From contig NZ_WHZU01000005.1 of assembly GCF_010667655.1 (NCBI RefSeq), positions 62,001 through 126,000 on the forward strand: 64,000 bases of DNA. The letters are read 5' to 3'. The notes below the pieces were generated by a model. That model searched no databases. It had not been told where the DNA came from and saw nothing but the letters and a program-made list of their open reading frames with translations. Position 1 is the stretch's first letter, and every line of letters begins with the position of its first letter. The translations under genes and the position numbers were made by a program. The DNA comes from Bifidobacterium saimiriisciurei (lineage in GTDB: Bacteria; Actinomycetota; Actinomycetes; Actinomycetales; Bifidobacteriaceae). This document shows, piece by piece, positions 43,112-52,265 of the stretch.

Positions 43112-43843
43112 CTACCGCTCCGGCACCGCCTGCCCCGGGCAGTCGTGGAGCACGCCGAGCATGGCGCGTTTCTCGGCGCCGGTGACGCTCAGCCCGTACT
43201 TCGCCTTCACGCCGATCTGCCGCGCCACGTAATCGCAGCGGTATGCGGTGTTCGGTGGCAGCCATACGGAGGCGTCGGCGTCGCCCTTGTCCTCGTTGGC
43301 GGGACCATCCACGGCGAGCAGGTTGTAGGGGGCGTTGCTGAACTCGTATCGTTTCTTCGTGTTCCACTGGTCGGCGCCGGACTTCCACGCGTTGTTGAGC
43401 GCGACCACATGATCGATCTGCACCCTGGCGCTGGTGGCCTGTCCGCGCACGAAATCAATGGTCCTGCCGGTGTACGGGTCGTCGAGCGTCCCCGACTGCA
43501 CCTTGCATCGTTCAGCGTTCGCATACCGCACGTTCCTCAGGTCGCGGGCGAGCACGTCGTTGCGCGAATCGCAGCCGTTGCCGTCAGGATCGTACTGGCG
43601 GAAGCCGAAGGCGTCGCGCTTGTATACGGATTGCGGCCTGCGGCCGTCGACGACCGCAAGCGTTTCCAGCGTGTCGGCGGCGCTCCCCCGCGCCGTGTAT
43701 TCGCCGGTGATCCTCCCTGCGGTCTCGCTCACCTGAGGCAGCACGAGACCGGCCGTGACCCCGATGGCCACGGCCATCACCAGCAGAACCAGGAACCGCC
43801 CGAAGGCGGTTGCTCCGCGGAATCGCCTGCGACGATACGCCAT
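43112..43843 (-). CDS. secreted or anchored HNH-type nuclease (DUF1524-like)
   Basis: A 243-residue protein starting MAYRRRRFRGATAFGRF, with a hydrophobic helix (about 14-34) as signal or anchor. The nuclease region has VQIDHVVALNNAWKSGADQW, matching the DHV-type histidine motif, then KRYEFSNAPYNLLAVDGPANEDKGD with the Asn/His-Lys pattern of HNH families. Cysteine pairs (CDSRND, CKVQSG, CDYVA, CPGQ) fit extracytoplasmic disulfides. Such proteins may degrade external DNA. It converges with no neighbour and follows the aldo/keto reductase in the same direction. Confidence 0.82.
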   Translation of the reverse strand: MAYRRRRFRGATAFGRFLVLLVMAVAIGVTAGLVLPQVSETAGRITGEYTARGSAADTLETLAVVDGRRPQSVYKRDAFGFRQYDPDGNGCDSRNDVLARDLRNVRYANAERCKVQSGTLDDPYTGRTIDFVRGQATSARVQIDHVVALNNAWKSGADQWNTKKRYEFSNAPYNLLAVDGPANEDKGDADASVWLPPNTAYRCDYVARQIGVKAKYGLSVTGAEKRAMLGVLHDCPGQAVPER

Positions 43844-43876
43844 GAATCAGCCCTGATCGGTTGATCGAACCGACGG

Positions 43877-44731
43877 TCAGCTGTAGGAGAAGGTGCGCGG
43901 GTCGTGGCCGGCGCGCGTGGGGCCGTCGAGCGCGTCGATGGCGGCGTGCTCCTCGTCCGTCAGCGCGAAGTCGAACAGCGAGGCGTTCTCGATCTGACGT
44001 TCCGCATGCGTGGACTTGGGGATGATGATGGTCCCGTTTTCGATGTGCCAGCGCAGGATCACCTGTGCGTGGCTGACGCCGTGCGCTTCGGCGATACGGC
44101 CGATGACGCCGTCGCCGGCGTCGAGGTCGGCGCCGCGCGCCATGGGCGAGTAAGCCTCGACGGCGATGCCATGCTCCTTGCAGTAGGCGACGACCTCACG
44201 CTGCTGCCAGGTGGGGTGCAGCTCGATCTGGTTGACGGTCGGGTATTCGCCGGTCTCCTCGTGCAGACGGTCGAGGTTCTCGGGAAGGAAGTTGCACACG
44301 CCGAGCGTGCGGACGCGGCCCTCCTCGCGCAGACGCACGAACGCGCGCCACACCTCGTCGCTACGCCAGTCGAACGGCGTGGGCCAGTGGATCATGTACA
44401 TGTCCACGTAGTCGGTGCGCAGCAGGCCGATCTGGCGGTCGAACGCCCTGAGCGCGGAATCGTAGCCCTGCTCGGAGTCGCGCAGCTTGGTGGTCACCCA
44501 GATGTCCTTGCGCTTCTCGCCGGCGGCATAGCCGCTGTTTTCGAGCGCCTTGCCCACGCCGCCCTCGTTGTTGTAGCCGGCGGCGGTGTCGATGTGGCGG
44601 TAGCCGGCGGCGATCGCCGATTCGACGACCGGTGCGGTGTGCTCGTCGTCGATGCGCAGCACGCCGAGGCCGATCTGCGGAATGCGGTTGCCATCCGCCA
44701 GGGTGATGTCGGGAATGGGTCCAAACGTCAT
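43877..44731 (-). CDS. aldo/keto reductase
   Basis: NADPH-dependent carbonyl reductase of 284 residues, resembling 2,5-diketo-D-gluconate reductases. The catalytic tetrad is Asp48, Tyr53, Lys82 and His115 in HIDTAAGYNNE, TTKLRD and MYMIHWPTPF. The C-terminal IIIPKSTHAERQIENASLFDF binds NADPH phosphate. AAGGAGACACG precedes the ATG. The next gene upstream is the CydDC-like exporter, 35 bases away, so they might share a transcript; functional linkage is not known. Confidence 0.92.
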   Translation of the reverse strand: MTFGPIPDITLADGNRIPQIGLGVLRIDDEHTAPVVESAIAAGYRHIDTAAGYNNEGGVGKALENSGYAAGEKRKDIWVTTKLRDSEQGYDSALRAFDRQIGLLRTDYVDMYMIHWPTPFDWRSDEVWRAFVRLREEGRVRTLGVCNFLPENLDRLHEETGEYPTVNQIELHPTWQQREVVAYCKEHGIAVEAYSPMARGADLDAGDGVIGRIAEAHGVSHAQVILRWHIENGTIIIPKSTHAERQIENASLFDFALTDEEHAAIDALDGPTRAGHDPRTFSYS

Positions 44732-44765
44732 CGTGTCTCCTTACCGATGTTCGTCATGTCTTCGA

Positions 44766-47700
44766 TCAGCATGTCTTTCCATCAGCGTAGTCGACATCGT
44801 CCGCATGGAGCACATGGTCGGCGATGCGCATGGCGGATTCACGATGCGAGACCAGCACGACCGCCGGCGCGGCATGCCGCGCGGCGGGGATATCCCCAGA
44901 CTTATCGGCGTCGTCCACATCGCGGTTCGCGTCGGAGCCTATGGCCAGCGTGCGTATGGACCGCAGGATCACGGCCTCGTTGAACGCGTCCAGACGACTC
45001 GTCGGCTCGTCGAACAGTACCAGATCGGCCTGTCGCAGGAACATGCGGGCCAGTCCGATACGCTGGCGTTCGCCTTCGGAGAGTCGGTCCCCGAGTTCGC
45101 CGACCTGCGTGTCGAGTCCGTCGGGCAGCGACGCGATGAGGTCGTCGACGGACGCCTTGCGGCAGGCGTCGAGCAGTCGCGTGTCATCGATGCCGTCGCC
45201 CTCGTCGTCGGTCGCCGCATCGCCGTGCCCCGCGCCACCCATGCCGGCGTCGGGCACGGCGATGCGCAGGTTCTCGCGTATCGTGCCGTCGAACAGATAG
45301 GTCTCCTGCGTCATCATCGTCTGCATGCGGCGGCGATGATGCGGCTCGACATCGCGGATGTCGACGCCGGACAGCGCGACGACGCCGGCCTGCGGGTCCC
45401 AATAATGCAGCATCAGCTTGAGCATCGTCGACTTTCCGGCGCCGGAACGTCCCTGGATGCCGAGCACGCCGGTCTTCGGCACCGTGATCGACACGTCGTC
45501 GAGCACCGGCCGGGCCTTCGAGGATGCGGGACCGTCCTGCGGATAGGCGAAGGTGACGTGGTCCATCGCCATGCCGTCGTAACGCGGCGCCTCCGTGCCG
45601 TTTTCGACGACGGCGGGAGCCTCGTCCATCAAGGAGAACAGGCGGCGCGCGGCGGCGAACGTCTGCGTCAGGTTCGCGGGCAGCGCGCTCAATGCGAGCG
45701 TGGGACCGAAGGAGCTGGCGATGAGCACCACGGCAATCACCGATTCGGGGATGGACAGCGACGTGCCGGCCGCCGCCCACCAGGCAACGGCCACGGCGGC
45801 CACCACGAACAGTTCGACCAGCACGCCGCCGATTGCGGCGAACGAGCCGTTGGCTCGGCTGAGCCGGCCACGCTCGTCCCACAGCGACTTCGTGCGCGAG
45901 GTGATGCCGTCGATGCGACGGTCTCCCTGACGGAAGCGGATGATCTCGTCGATGCCGCGCATGCCGTCGAGCACGTAGTCGTCGAGCTGCGAGGATTCGC
46001 GGCGGATGCGCTCGCCCATGGGCTTCACACGGGCGGCGAACGCCTTGGGCAGGGCCGCGCCGACTACAAGATGGGCCACGACGAGCAGCAGGGCGTACCA
46101 CGGGTCGAGCGCGACCAATGCCACGGCGAACACGAGGGAGGTGACGACGGCGATGACGACCGGCGAGATGGTGTGTGCGAAGAAGATCTCGAGCAGTTCC
46201 ACATCGGTCGTGATCAATGCGATGAGGTCGCCCTTGCCGCGGCCCGCGAGCTTGGCGGGGGCCAGGCGGCGCAGCGCGCCGAAGGCCTTGTCGCGGAAGA
46301 GCGCCAGCAGGCGGAACGCCACGTTGTGGTTCATGTACTGCTCGACGTATCGCATGGCGCCGCGTAATACCGCGCTGACGACCATCACGGCGACGGATGC
46401 GCCGAAGCCGAGCCCCCAGACGGGGTGGCCGGCGAGCGCGAGCACGGCGAAGATTCCGAACACGGGGATGGCCGCGGCGGCGAGATGACCGACCGTGCCG
46501 CAGACGACGGCGAGCGTCATGAATCCGCGCAGCGGCGAGGCCACGCGCAGGAGGCGGGCGATGAGCCTGCCGGTCGATGAATCCGCGGTGGCCGGGGAAT
46601 CGATGGCGGTCGAAGAATCGATGACGGCACGCTCGGTGACCGAACGCTCGGCATCGGCGGACGTGACGCCGGCCTGCTCTGCGACACCGATATTCGTCGT
46701 GGCGTCAATACCTGTCATGGCATCAACACCTGCCTCGGTCTCGGCCGGCGTGCCGCAGACGGCTCCGTCGAGGTTCTCCACCGCACTCTGCGTGCGGAAC
46801 ATGCGGGCGTAGACCCCGGCGGCATCGGCCATGAGAACGTCATGCGGCCCGGTCTGCGCCACGGTGCCGCGGTCGAACACCACGACGTTGTCGGCGTCGA
46901 CGGCGTTGGCCATGCGATGGGTGATCATGATGACCGTCTTATGCGCGGCGAGGTCGTGGATGGCTTCGAGGATCAGCCGTTCACTTTCGACGTCCACGTT
47001 GCTGGTGGCCTCGTCGAAGACGTATACGGCGGAGTCATGGAGCAGCCCACGGGCCAGGGCGATGCGCTGGCGCTGCCCGCCGGAGAGGTTGCCGCCGTCA
47101 TCGGCGATGGGCATGTCGAGCCCGTCGACGCCATTGCGGACGACGTCGTCGATGCGGGCCGCGTGCAGGGCGGCCATGAGTTCGTCGTCACCGGCGTCGG
47201 GCCGGGCCATGAGCAGGTTCTCGCGCAGCGTGCCGCGGAACAGGTGGCTGGTGGCGGAGACGACGGTCACGTCCTGCAGCAGGGCGTCGAGCGTGAGGTC
47301 GCGCAGTTCGACGCCGCCCAATGTCAGCGAGCCTTCGTATCCGGTGAGGCGGCCGCTGATGAGGCCGGCCGCGGTGGACTTGCCCGATCCGCTCGCACCC
47401 ACGATGGCGGTGAGCGCGCGCGGCCTGGCCGTGAAGGTCGCGCCGCGCAGGGCGTAGGTCCTGCCGGGACCGCCATCGGACGCCGCATCGGCCCCGCTTG
47501 TCGCGTCGGCTACGTCAGCCGCGTCGTCGGTCGTATCGACGCCGTAGGCGAACGATACGCCGTCGAACGTCACGTCGACGTCGCCGGCCGGCAACGGACG
47601 GCCGCCGTGTTCGGGTTCGGGAAGGTCGAGCAGCGCGAAGATCTTCCGGCTCGATGTCATGCCGTTCATGGCCACATGGAAGTAGGAGCCGAGCTGACGC

Positions 47701-48671
47701 AACGGGATGAAGAAGTCGGCGGAGAGCAGCACGACCAGCAGGAATCCGGTCAGCGGCAGCACACTGTCGGATGCGAGGTACTGCCAGAGCGCCACGATGA
47801 TGCCGGCCGCGCTGCCGCCGTATGCCACGAGGTCCATCACCGACAGCGAGCGCAGCTGAATCTGCAGCACGTTCATGGTCATCACGCGGAATTCCTCGGC
47901 GCGACGGTTCATGACGGCGTGCGCGTGCTCGTCGGCATCGAAGATCTTCAGCGTCTCAAGGCCCCGGAGGTCGTCGAGGAAGGTGGAGCCGAGGTCGGTG
48001 TACTTGCCCCAGTACTTCTTGAAGACGCGGGCGGCGCTCATCGCCACGAGACCCACGATCAGCACGATCAGCGGCGCGCAGACGAGCAGCGTCGCCGCCG
48101 CGGGGATGTTGACGGGCAGCAGCACGACGAACAGGGTGACCGGCGCGAGGATGCTGAAGAACAGCTGCGGCAGGAACAGTTCGAAGAAGGTCTGCACCTG
48201 TTCGATGCCCTCGCCGGTGAGCTGCACCACGTCGGCGGTTCGCGTGGCGTTGGAGTACGAGGGACCGAGTGCGAGCATCTTGCGCATGAGCTTCTGGCGC
48301 AACGCCAGTTTGACGCGTTCGGCGGCGAGGAAGCCGAAGTGCGTGGCGGCGCGGGTGGCGGCGTATCGTACGGCGGCGATGACGACGAACACGGCGGCAT
48401 ACACGGCGATGGCATGGCCGTCGGGGGTGGGGACGAAGGCGGCGAGCCGTTCAAGCGGCGTGGGCGTGACGCAGCCTCCGTTCGGGTCGATCTGGCAGAA
48501 CGCCGCGACCGGCGCGTTGCGGTCGACGACCCGCAGCAGGTCGGCGAGCGCGAGCACCACGGTGACGGCGAACGCGATGTTGGCGATCAGCGTCATCCAC
48601 AACGCCGCGACCTTCGCCGCCACGAGCCGGCCGATGCCGGGGGTCACCGAGAACAATCGTTTGTCGAACAT
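44766..48671 (-). CDS. single-chain CydDC-like ABC exporter (two fused half-transporters)
   Basis: A fused ABC exporter of about 1301 residues. The first half has Walker A in VGASGSGKSTAAGL (near 424), LSGGQRQRIALARG and VYVFDEATSNVD. The second has GRSGAGKSTMLKL (near 1073), LSEGERQRIGLARM and LVLFDEPTSRLD. Both membrane domains have six helices. It fits CydD (first) and CydC (second), which export glutathione/cysteine and support cytochrome bd assembly where present. No cydAB is in the window. The signature LSEGE of the second site is degenerate, as often in heterodimeric exporters. Start at 48671 has GGAAGGGA before it; the 26 residues upstream are Met/Phe-rich and not taken. Confidence 0.82.
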   Translation of the reverse strand: MFDKRLFSVTPGIGRLVAAKVAALWMTLIANIAFAVTVVLALADLLRVVDRNAPVAAFCQIDPNGGCVTPTPLERLAAFVPTPDGHAIAVYAAVFVVIAAVRYAATRAATHFGFLAAERVKLALRQKLMRKMLALGPSYSNATRTADVVQLTGEGIEQVQTFFELFLPQLFFSILAPVTLFVVLLPVNIPAAATLLVCAPLIVLIVGLVAMSAARVFKKYWGKYTDLGSTFLDDLRGLETLKIFDADEHAHAVMNRRAEEFRVMTMNVLQIQLRSLSVMDLVAYGGSAAGIIVALWQYLASDSVLPLTGFLLVVLLSADFFIPLRQLGSYFHVAMNGMTSSRKIFALLDLPEPEHGGRPLPAGDVDVTFDGVSFAYGVDTTDDAADVADATSGADAASDGGPGRTYALRGATFTARPRALTAIVGASGSGKSTAAGLISGRLTGYEGSLTLGGVELRDLTLDALLQDVTVVSATSHLFRGTLRENLLMARPDAGDDELMAALHAARIDDVVRNGVDGLDMPIADDGGNLSGGQRQRIALARGLLHDSAVYVFDEATSNVDVESERLILEAIHDLAAHKTVIMITHRMANAVDADNVVVFDRGTVAQTGPHDVLMADAAGVYARMFRTQSAVENLDGAVCGTPAETEAGVDAMTGIDATTNIGVAEQAGVTSADAERSVTERAVIDSSTAIDSPATADSSTGRLIARLLRVASPLRGFMTLAVVCGTVGHLAAAAIPVFGIFAVLALAGHPVWGLGFGASVAVMVVSAVLRGAMRYVEQYMNHNVAFRLLALFRDKAFGALRRLAPAKLAGRGKGDLIALITTDVELLEIFFAHTISPVVIAVVTSLVFAVALVALDPWYALLLVVAHLVVGAALPKAFAARVKPMGERIRRESSQLDDYVLDGMRGIDEIIRFRQGDRRIDGITSRTKSLWDERGRLSRANGSFAAIGGVLVELFVVAAVAVAWWAAAGTSLSIPESVIAVVLIASSFGPTLALSALPANLTQTFAAARRLFSLMDEAPAVVENGTEAPRYDGMAMDHVTFAYPQDGPASSKARPVLDDVSITVPKTGVLGIQGRSGAGKSTMLKLMLHYWDPQAGVVALSGVDIRDVEPHHRRRMQTMMTQETYLFDGTIRENLRIAVPDAGMGGAGHGDAATDDEGDGIDDTRLLDACRKASVDDLIASLPDGLDTQVGELGDRLSEGERQRIGLARMFLRQADLVLFDEPTSRLDAFNEAVILRSIRTLAIGSDANRDVDDADKSGDIPAARHAAPAVVLVSHRESAMRIADHVLHADDVDYADGKTC

Positions 48672-48921
48672 GCCGTCCCTTCCATATTGGAACATCCCCT
48701 TCGGAAACATCCCGCTTGAAAACATCCCCACAACGGTAGCGTGATTCATCGGTCTTGGGAAGGGTCGATTTGGTCACATTCGTCGGTCGTCCACGGCCGA
48801 TGCCGGCCGGCGCCGCCTTGCGGTCGGCCGGATCTTTCGCCTTATCGTCGTTATGTAACTTATGTCTTTCCCCTTGAAAAGGTTGAAATTTCAGGCATGT
48901 CGCCAGTTTTACAAATTATAT

Positions 48922-48950
48922 TTGCAAAAGTCTTTTCTATAAGCTATAGT
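48922..48950 (+). promoter_or_regulatory. promoter of small-ORF/dehydrogenase transcript
   Basis: TTGCAA (48922-48927), a 17-base spacer and TATAGT (48945-48950) give a near-consensus sigma-70-type promoter in an AT-rich stretch unlike the surroundings. Initiation near 48957 would give a leader of about 110 bases before the small ORF. Confidence 0.7.
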
Positions 48951-48976
48951 CAATATCAACAACAACGCAACGAAGC

Positions 48977-49022
48977 GGTCGCCACGGAGGCGACCCAAAC
49001 GAGACAGCCGCCGAAAGGCGGC
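48977..49022 (+). promoter_or_regulatory. two leader stem-loops
   Basis: GGTCGCC/GGCGACC (48977-48983 and 48989-48995) and GCCGCC/GGCGGC (49007-49012 and 49017-49022), both with short loops, sit between the promoter and the small ORF's ribosome site. Neither has a T-run. They may hide or expose the ribosome site. Confidence 0.65.
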
Positions 49023-49065
49023 GGGAGATCAACCGCCATTCAACGACGACAGGAGGTGAACCACC

Positions 49066-49155
49066 ATGATGAACTTCTTCGCCGACTCGGCCCTTACGGA
49101 AGCGCAGTTCCGTCACCGTCAGGAACGTCTGGTCGGCCGCCTCACCCACATGTAA
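49066..49155 (+). CDS. 29-residue small ORF with strong ribosome site (leader peptide or microprotein)
   Basis: Reads MMNFFADSALTEAQFRHRQE then RLVGRLTHM and a TAA. It is preceded by a near-perfect AGGAGGTGA (49051-49059) 6 bases from the ATG, the best ribosome site of the region, and by its own promoter and two hairpins. The sequence is amphipathic with a basic C-terminal helix; no family is known to me. The dehydrogenase starts 139 bases later. Either a regulatory leader peptide for the polyol genes or an independent small protein is possible. The codons are typical of the genome, so it looks translated. Confidence 0.65.
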   Translation: MMNFFADSALTEAQFRHRQERLVGRLTHM

Positions 49156-49294
49156 GAGCCTTCGACGCACAAAGTCCTTCCGCGACGCAGCCGTCGCATG
49201 ACATCCCCTTCCGGATTCATCCACCCGGATTCAACGAAGAATTCAAATAACAAACCACTTGCCCCACGGACTTTTATATAAGAAGGAAATCATC

Positions 49295-50308
49295 ATGAAG
49301 GCTCTTGTTCTCACCGGCGTCAAGCAGTTCGAAATCCAGGACCTGCCCACCCCCGAGATCGCCCCGAACGAGGTGCTCATCAACACTGCGTACGCGGGCG
49401 TGTGCGGCACCGACCACGACCTGTACGCCGGCCGTCCCGGCTCCGCCGCCGCCGTCCCGCCGATCGTGCTCGGCCACGAGAACTCCGGCATCGTCGAAGC
49501 CGTCGGCGCCGAGGTCACCAATGTCAAGCCCGGCGACCGCGTGGCCGTCGACCCGAACATCTACTGCGGCCAGTGCGAGTTCTGCCTCACCCAGCGTCCC
49601 GAACTGTGCGACCATCTCAGCGCCGTCGGCGTGACCCGCGACGGCGGCCTCGCCGAACAGTTCACCGCCCCCGCCTCCGTGGTCTACCAGCTGCCCGACA
49701 ACGTGAGCCTGCGCGACGCCGCCGCCATCGAGCCCGTCTCCTGCGGCGTGCACGGCCTCGACCTGCTCGACCTGCACCCCTACCAGAAGGCTCTCGTGAT
49801 CGGCGACGGCTTCATGGGCCAGATCTTCGCCCAGCTGCTCCAGGCCTACGGTGTGCATCAGGTGGACCTCGCCGGCATCTTCGACGACAAGCTCGCCCGC
49901 AACAAGGAGAAGTTCGGCGTCACCGAAACGTTCAACACCACCCGCGAGCAGATTCCCGCCGACGCCTACGACGTCGTCATCGAGGCCGTCGGCCTGCCCA
50001 CCACCCAGGCCCAGGCCGTTGCCGCCACCAAGAAGGGAGCCCAGGTGCTCATGTTCGGCGTCGGCCCGCAGGAGGCCCACTTCGAGATGAACACCTACGA
50101 GATCTACAAGAAGCAGCTGACCATCCAGGGCTCCTTCATCAACCCGCTGACCTTCAAGGACGCCATCGCCCTCGTCTCCACCGGCAAGATGAACATCGGC
50201 GGCCTCATCAGCCACGAGCTCGAACTCGAAGAGGTGCAGGACTTCCTCGACGGCAAGATCAAGGGCGTCTCCAAGGCGGTCGTCAAGGTCGGCGACTTCG
50301 ACAAGTAA
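49295..50308 (+). CDS. zinc-dependent medium-chain polyol/alcohol dehydrogenase
   Basis: A 337-residue NAD-dependent alcohol or sugar-alcohol dehydrogenase of the MDR superfamily. Catalytic zinc ligands Cys37 and His61/Glu62 (GVCGTDHDL, LGHENSG) and structural zinc Cys91, Cys94, Cys97 and Cys105 are present. The Rossmann region is KALVIGDGFMGQIFAQLL, with GDGFMG in place of the usual GxGxxG. ATG at 49295 follows AAGAAGGAA. It precedes an MFS gene by 292 bases, within which is the palindromic element at 50327. Together with that transporter and the second pair at 54-56 kb, polyol utilisation is likely, but the exact substrate is not shown. Confidence 0.88.
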   Translation: MKALVLTGVKQFEIQDLPTPEIAPNEVLINTAYAGVCGTDHDLYAGRPGSAAAVPPIVLGHENSGIVEAVGAEVTNVKPGDRVAVDPNIYCGQCEFCLTQRPELCDHLSAVGVTRDGGLAEQFTAPASVVYQLPDNVSLRDAAAIEPVSCGVHGLDLLDLHPYQKALVIGDGFMGQIFAQLLQAYGVHQVDLAGIFDDKLARNKEKFGVTETFNTTREQIPADAYDVVIEAVGLPTTQAQAVAATKKGAQVLMFGVGPQEAHFEMNTYEIYKKQLTIQGSFINPLTFKDAIALVSTGKMNIGGLISHELELEEVQDFLDGKIKGVSKAVVKVGDFDK

Positions 50309-50326
50309 GCCTCGCTTTACTGCTGG

Positions 50327-50453
50327 GGCGTAGGGAGGGGGTGTGTTTCTGGACACACTCAAGGCCGTTCGGCCTCACTCCGGGGGTTGTTTTGCCCAGC
50401 ATAACAACCCCCTCCGTTGCTTACGGTCTAGAAACACACCCCCTCCCTACGCC
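50327..50453. repeat. 127-nt palindromic (MITE-like) element
   Basis: Outer arms of 24 identical inverted bases (50327-50350 and 50430-50453) close a structure with inner stems GGGGGTTGTT/AACAACCCCC (50382-50391 and 50403-50412) and AGGCC/GGCCT (50362-50366 and 50371-50375). It sits between the dehydrogenase and MFS genes. Long perfect terminal inverted repeats and no coding content resemble a miniature inverted-repeat element. It could also act as a transcription attenuator or RNA-stability hairpin in the operon. Confidence 0.75.
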
Positions 50454-50600
50454 ACGGTGGCGCGAGTACTTGGACTCAAGGGCATGGAGAACCCACTCGG
50501 TGCCTGTTGGCTTTATGCAACGCAATTCTTATCTCAGCGACTTCACGCGCACATTCGAAGGATCCCGCAACGAGGCGGGATGGGAACCAAGAGAGACATT

Positions 50601-52004
50601 ATGATCAGGCTTTTTGAGAAATTCGGTATTCCACGAACTTTGCTGCTCGGATTCCTTGCCGTGGCCATCTTCATGACCGGCGACGGATTCGAGCTCACCT
50701 TCCTTTCCAAATACATGGTCGACCAGGGCTTCACCGCCTCGCAGGCCTCCCTGCTCGTCACCGTCTACGGCCTGTTCGCCGCGCTCGGCGGCTGGACGGC
50801 CGGCGTGCTCGCCGAGATGTTCGGCGCCCGTCGCGTCATGATGTTCGGCGCCTGCTGGTGGATCGGCGTGCATCTCGTCTTCCTCGGACTCGCGCTGCCG
50901 AGCGGCATCTATCCGTTCATCCTAGGCATCTACGCGGTGCGCGGCATCGGCTACCCGCTGTTCATCTACTCGTTCGTCGTGCTTATGGCCCAGTACATCC
51001 CACCGGCCCGACTCGCCTCCGCCACCGGCTTCTTCTGGACCTGCTTCTCGTTGGGCATCGGCGTGTTCGGCGCCTACCTGCCGAGCTACATCATGCCGCA
51101 CTTCGGCGAGTACCGCACCTTCTGGTTCGCGCTGCCGTTCTCTATCGTCGGCACCATCATGTGCTTCTTCTGCGTGCCGAAGAACAAGGTGGTCAAGGGC
51201 GACGGTCTGAGCACCGCCGAGAAGCTGAAGGAGCTCACCGACGGCGCCACCATCCTGTTCACCAACCGCAAGATCGCCATCTGCGCCGTCATCCGCATCA
51301 TCAACAACCTGCTGCTCTACGGCTTCCCGGTCATCATGCCGCTGTATCTGTGCACCACGAAGTACGGCGGCATCAACATCTTCAAGACCGAGGAATGGAT
51401 GCGCATCTGGGGCTTCGTGTTCGTCGTCACGCTAATCTTCAACACCTTCTGGGGCTGGTTCATGGACCGCTTCGGATGGGTGTGGCCGATGCGCTGGTTC
51501 GGCTGCGGCGTGCTGGCCGTAGGCTCCGTGCTCTTCTACTACATGCCCCGCTGGTTCGGCCCGAACACGCTGATGATGATCGTCGCCTCCATCGTGGTCG
51601 GCATCGGCACCTGCGCGTTCTCCTGCCTGCCGACCATCATGACGCTTGAGGCCCCCGACAAGCAGGGCGCGGCGCTCTCCGCCTACAATCTCGCCGCCGG
51701 CCTGACCACGTTCGTCGGCCCCGGCATCGCCACGGTGCTGCTGCCCGTCATCGGCATCGAAGGCATCTGCTGGACGTACGCGGCGCTGTACGTGGTGGCG
51801 CTGCTGCTCACGTTCACCCTGCATCCGAAGCAGCCCGGCTTCGACGAGAAGGGCCGTCGCATCCCCGGTGCCAGGACCATCGGTGACGAGCTGGTCGAGG
51901 AGGCCGAGCAGGAGGTAACCCTCGTGGCCGATTCCTCCTCCGAATCCGAGTCCAGGACCATCGCCTCCGGCACCAAGACCACCAAGGTCATGGCCACCGC
52001 CTGA
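50601..52004 (+). CDS. MFS transporter, polyol-permease type
   Basis: A 467-residue permease with twelve predicted helices, likely importing a sugar alcohol. Seen: LLGFLAVAIFMTGDGFELTFLSKYMVDQGF (helix 1 and the acidic residue typical of this subfamily), LAEMFGARRVMMFGACWW (motif A), RGIGYPLFIYSFVVLMAQ, and in the C-half IIMPLYLCTTKYGG and FMDRFGWVWPMRWFG. It is a paralogue of the 55232 transporter (same opening FLAxxxFMTGDGFELTFLSKY). ATG at 50601 is preceded by AAGAGAG. The 86 upstream in-frame residues are not used since they cross the palindromic element. Confidence 0.88.
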   Translation: MIRLFEKFGIPRTLLLGFLAVAIFMTGDGFELTFLSKYMVDQGFTASQASLLVTVYGLFAALGGWTAGVLAEMFGARRVMMFGACWWIGVHLVFLGLALPSGIYPFILGIYAVRGIGYPLFIYSFVVLMAQYIPPARLASATGFFWTCFSLGIGVFGAYLPSYIMPHFGEYRTFWFALPFSIVGTIMCFFCVPKNKVVKGDGLSTAEKLKELTDGATILFTNRKIAICAVIRIINNLLLYGFPVIMPLYLCTTKYGGINIFKTEEWMRIWGFVFVVTLIFNTFWGWFMDRFGWVWPMRWFGCGVLAVGSVLFYYMPRWFGPNTLMMIVASIVVGIGTCAFSCLPTIMTLEAPDKQGAALSAYNLAAGLTTFVGPGIATVLLPVIGIEGICWTYAALYVVALLLTFTLHPKQPGFDEKGRRIPGARTIGDELVEEAEQEVTLVADSSSESESRTIASGTKTTKVMATA

Positions 52005-52017
52005 CCACGGTTATATG

Positions 52018-52075
52018 CTGGCAACTCTCCCCGCCACGCAGGGGGAGTTGCCAGTCTCCAGACTGACCGAGGGGT
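52018..52075 (+). terminator. stem-loop after MFS gene, divergent member of the two-hairpin repeat family
   Basis: CTGGCAACTC/GAGTTGCCAG (52018-52027 and 52045-52054) with an inner CCCC/GGGG stem and a single-base bulge, 14 bases past the MFS stop. It is followed by a small GTCT-CC-AGAC hairpin and GACCGAGGGG, the same layout as the 9055-type elements. It may act as terminator. Confidence 0.55.
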
Positions 52076-52265
52076 CCATCAGTCACGTCCCGAACTCCGG
52101 ACCGCACACATAATCCCCCGAACATCACCGTCGTGCATCAACCGACGATCGCATCAAAGTATCATCATTCGGCAAATGGCACGGCATTGCGGCGGCGCCA
52201 GACACGACGTGCCTTCATACACTGAAATCACTCAAATCACCAACCCTTGCAAAGGAGCATCGACC

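Noticed and set aside
46842..48719. 625-residue plus-strand ORF over the ABC exporter
   Set aside because: Antisense to the conserved ATPase and membrane domains; His/Glu/Arg-rich low-complexity text.
48672..48749. longer N-terminus of the ABC exporter
   Set aside because: The 26 extra residues form a Met/Phe/Gly repeat without conservation; the ATG at 48671 has GGAAGGGA before it.
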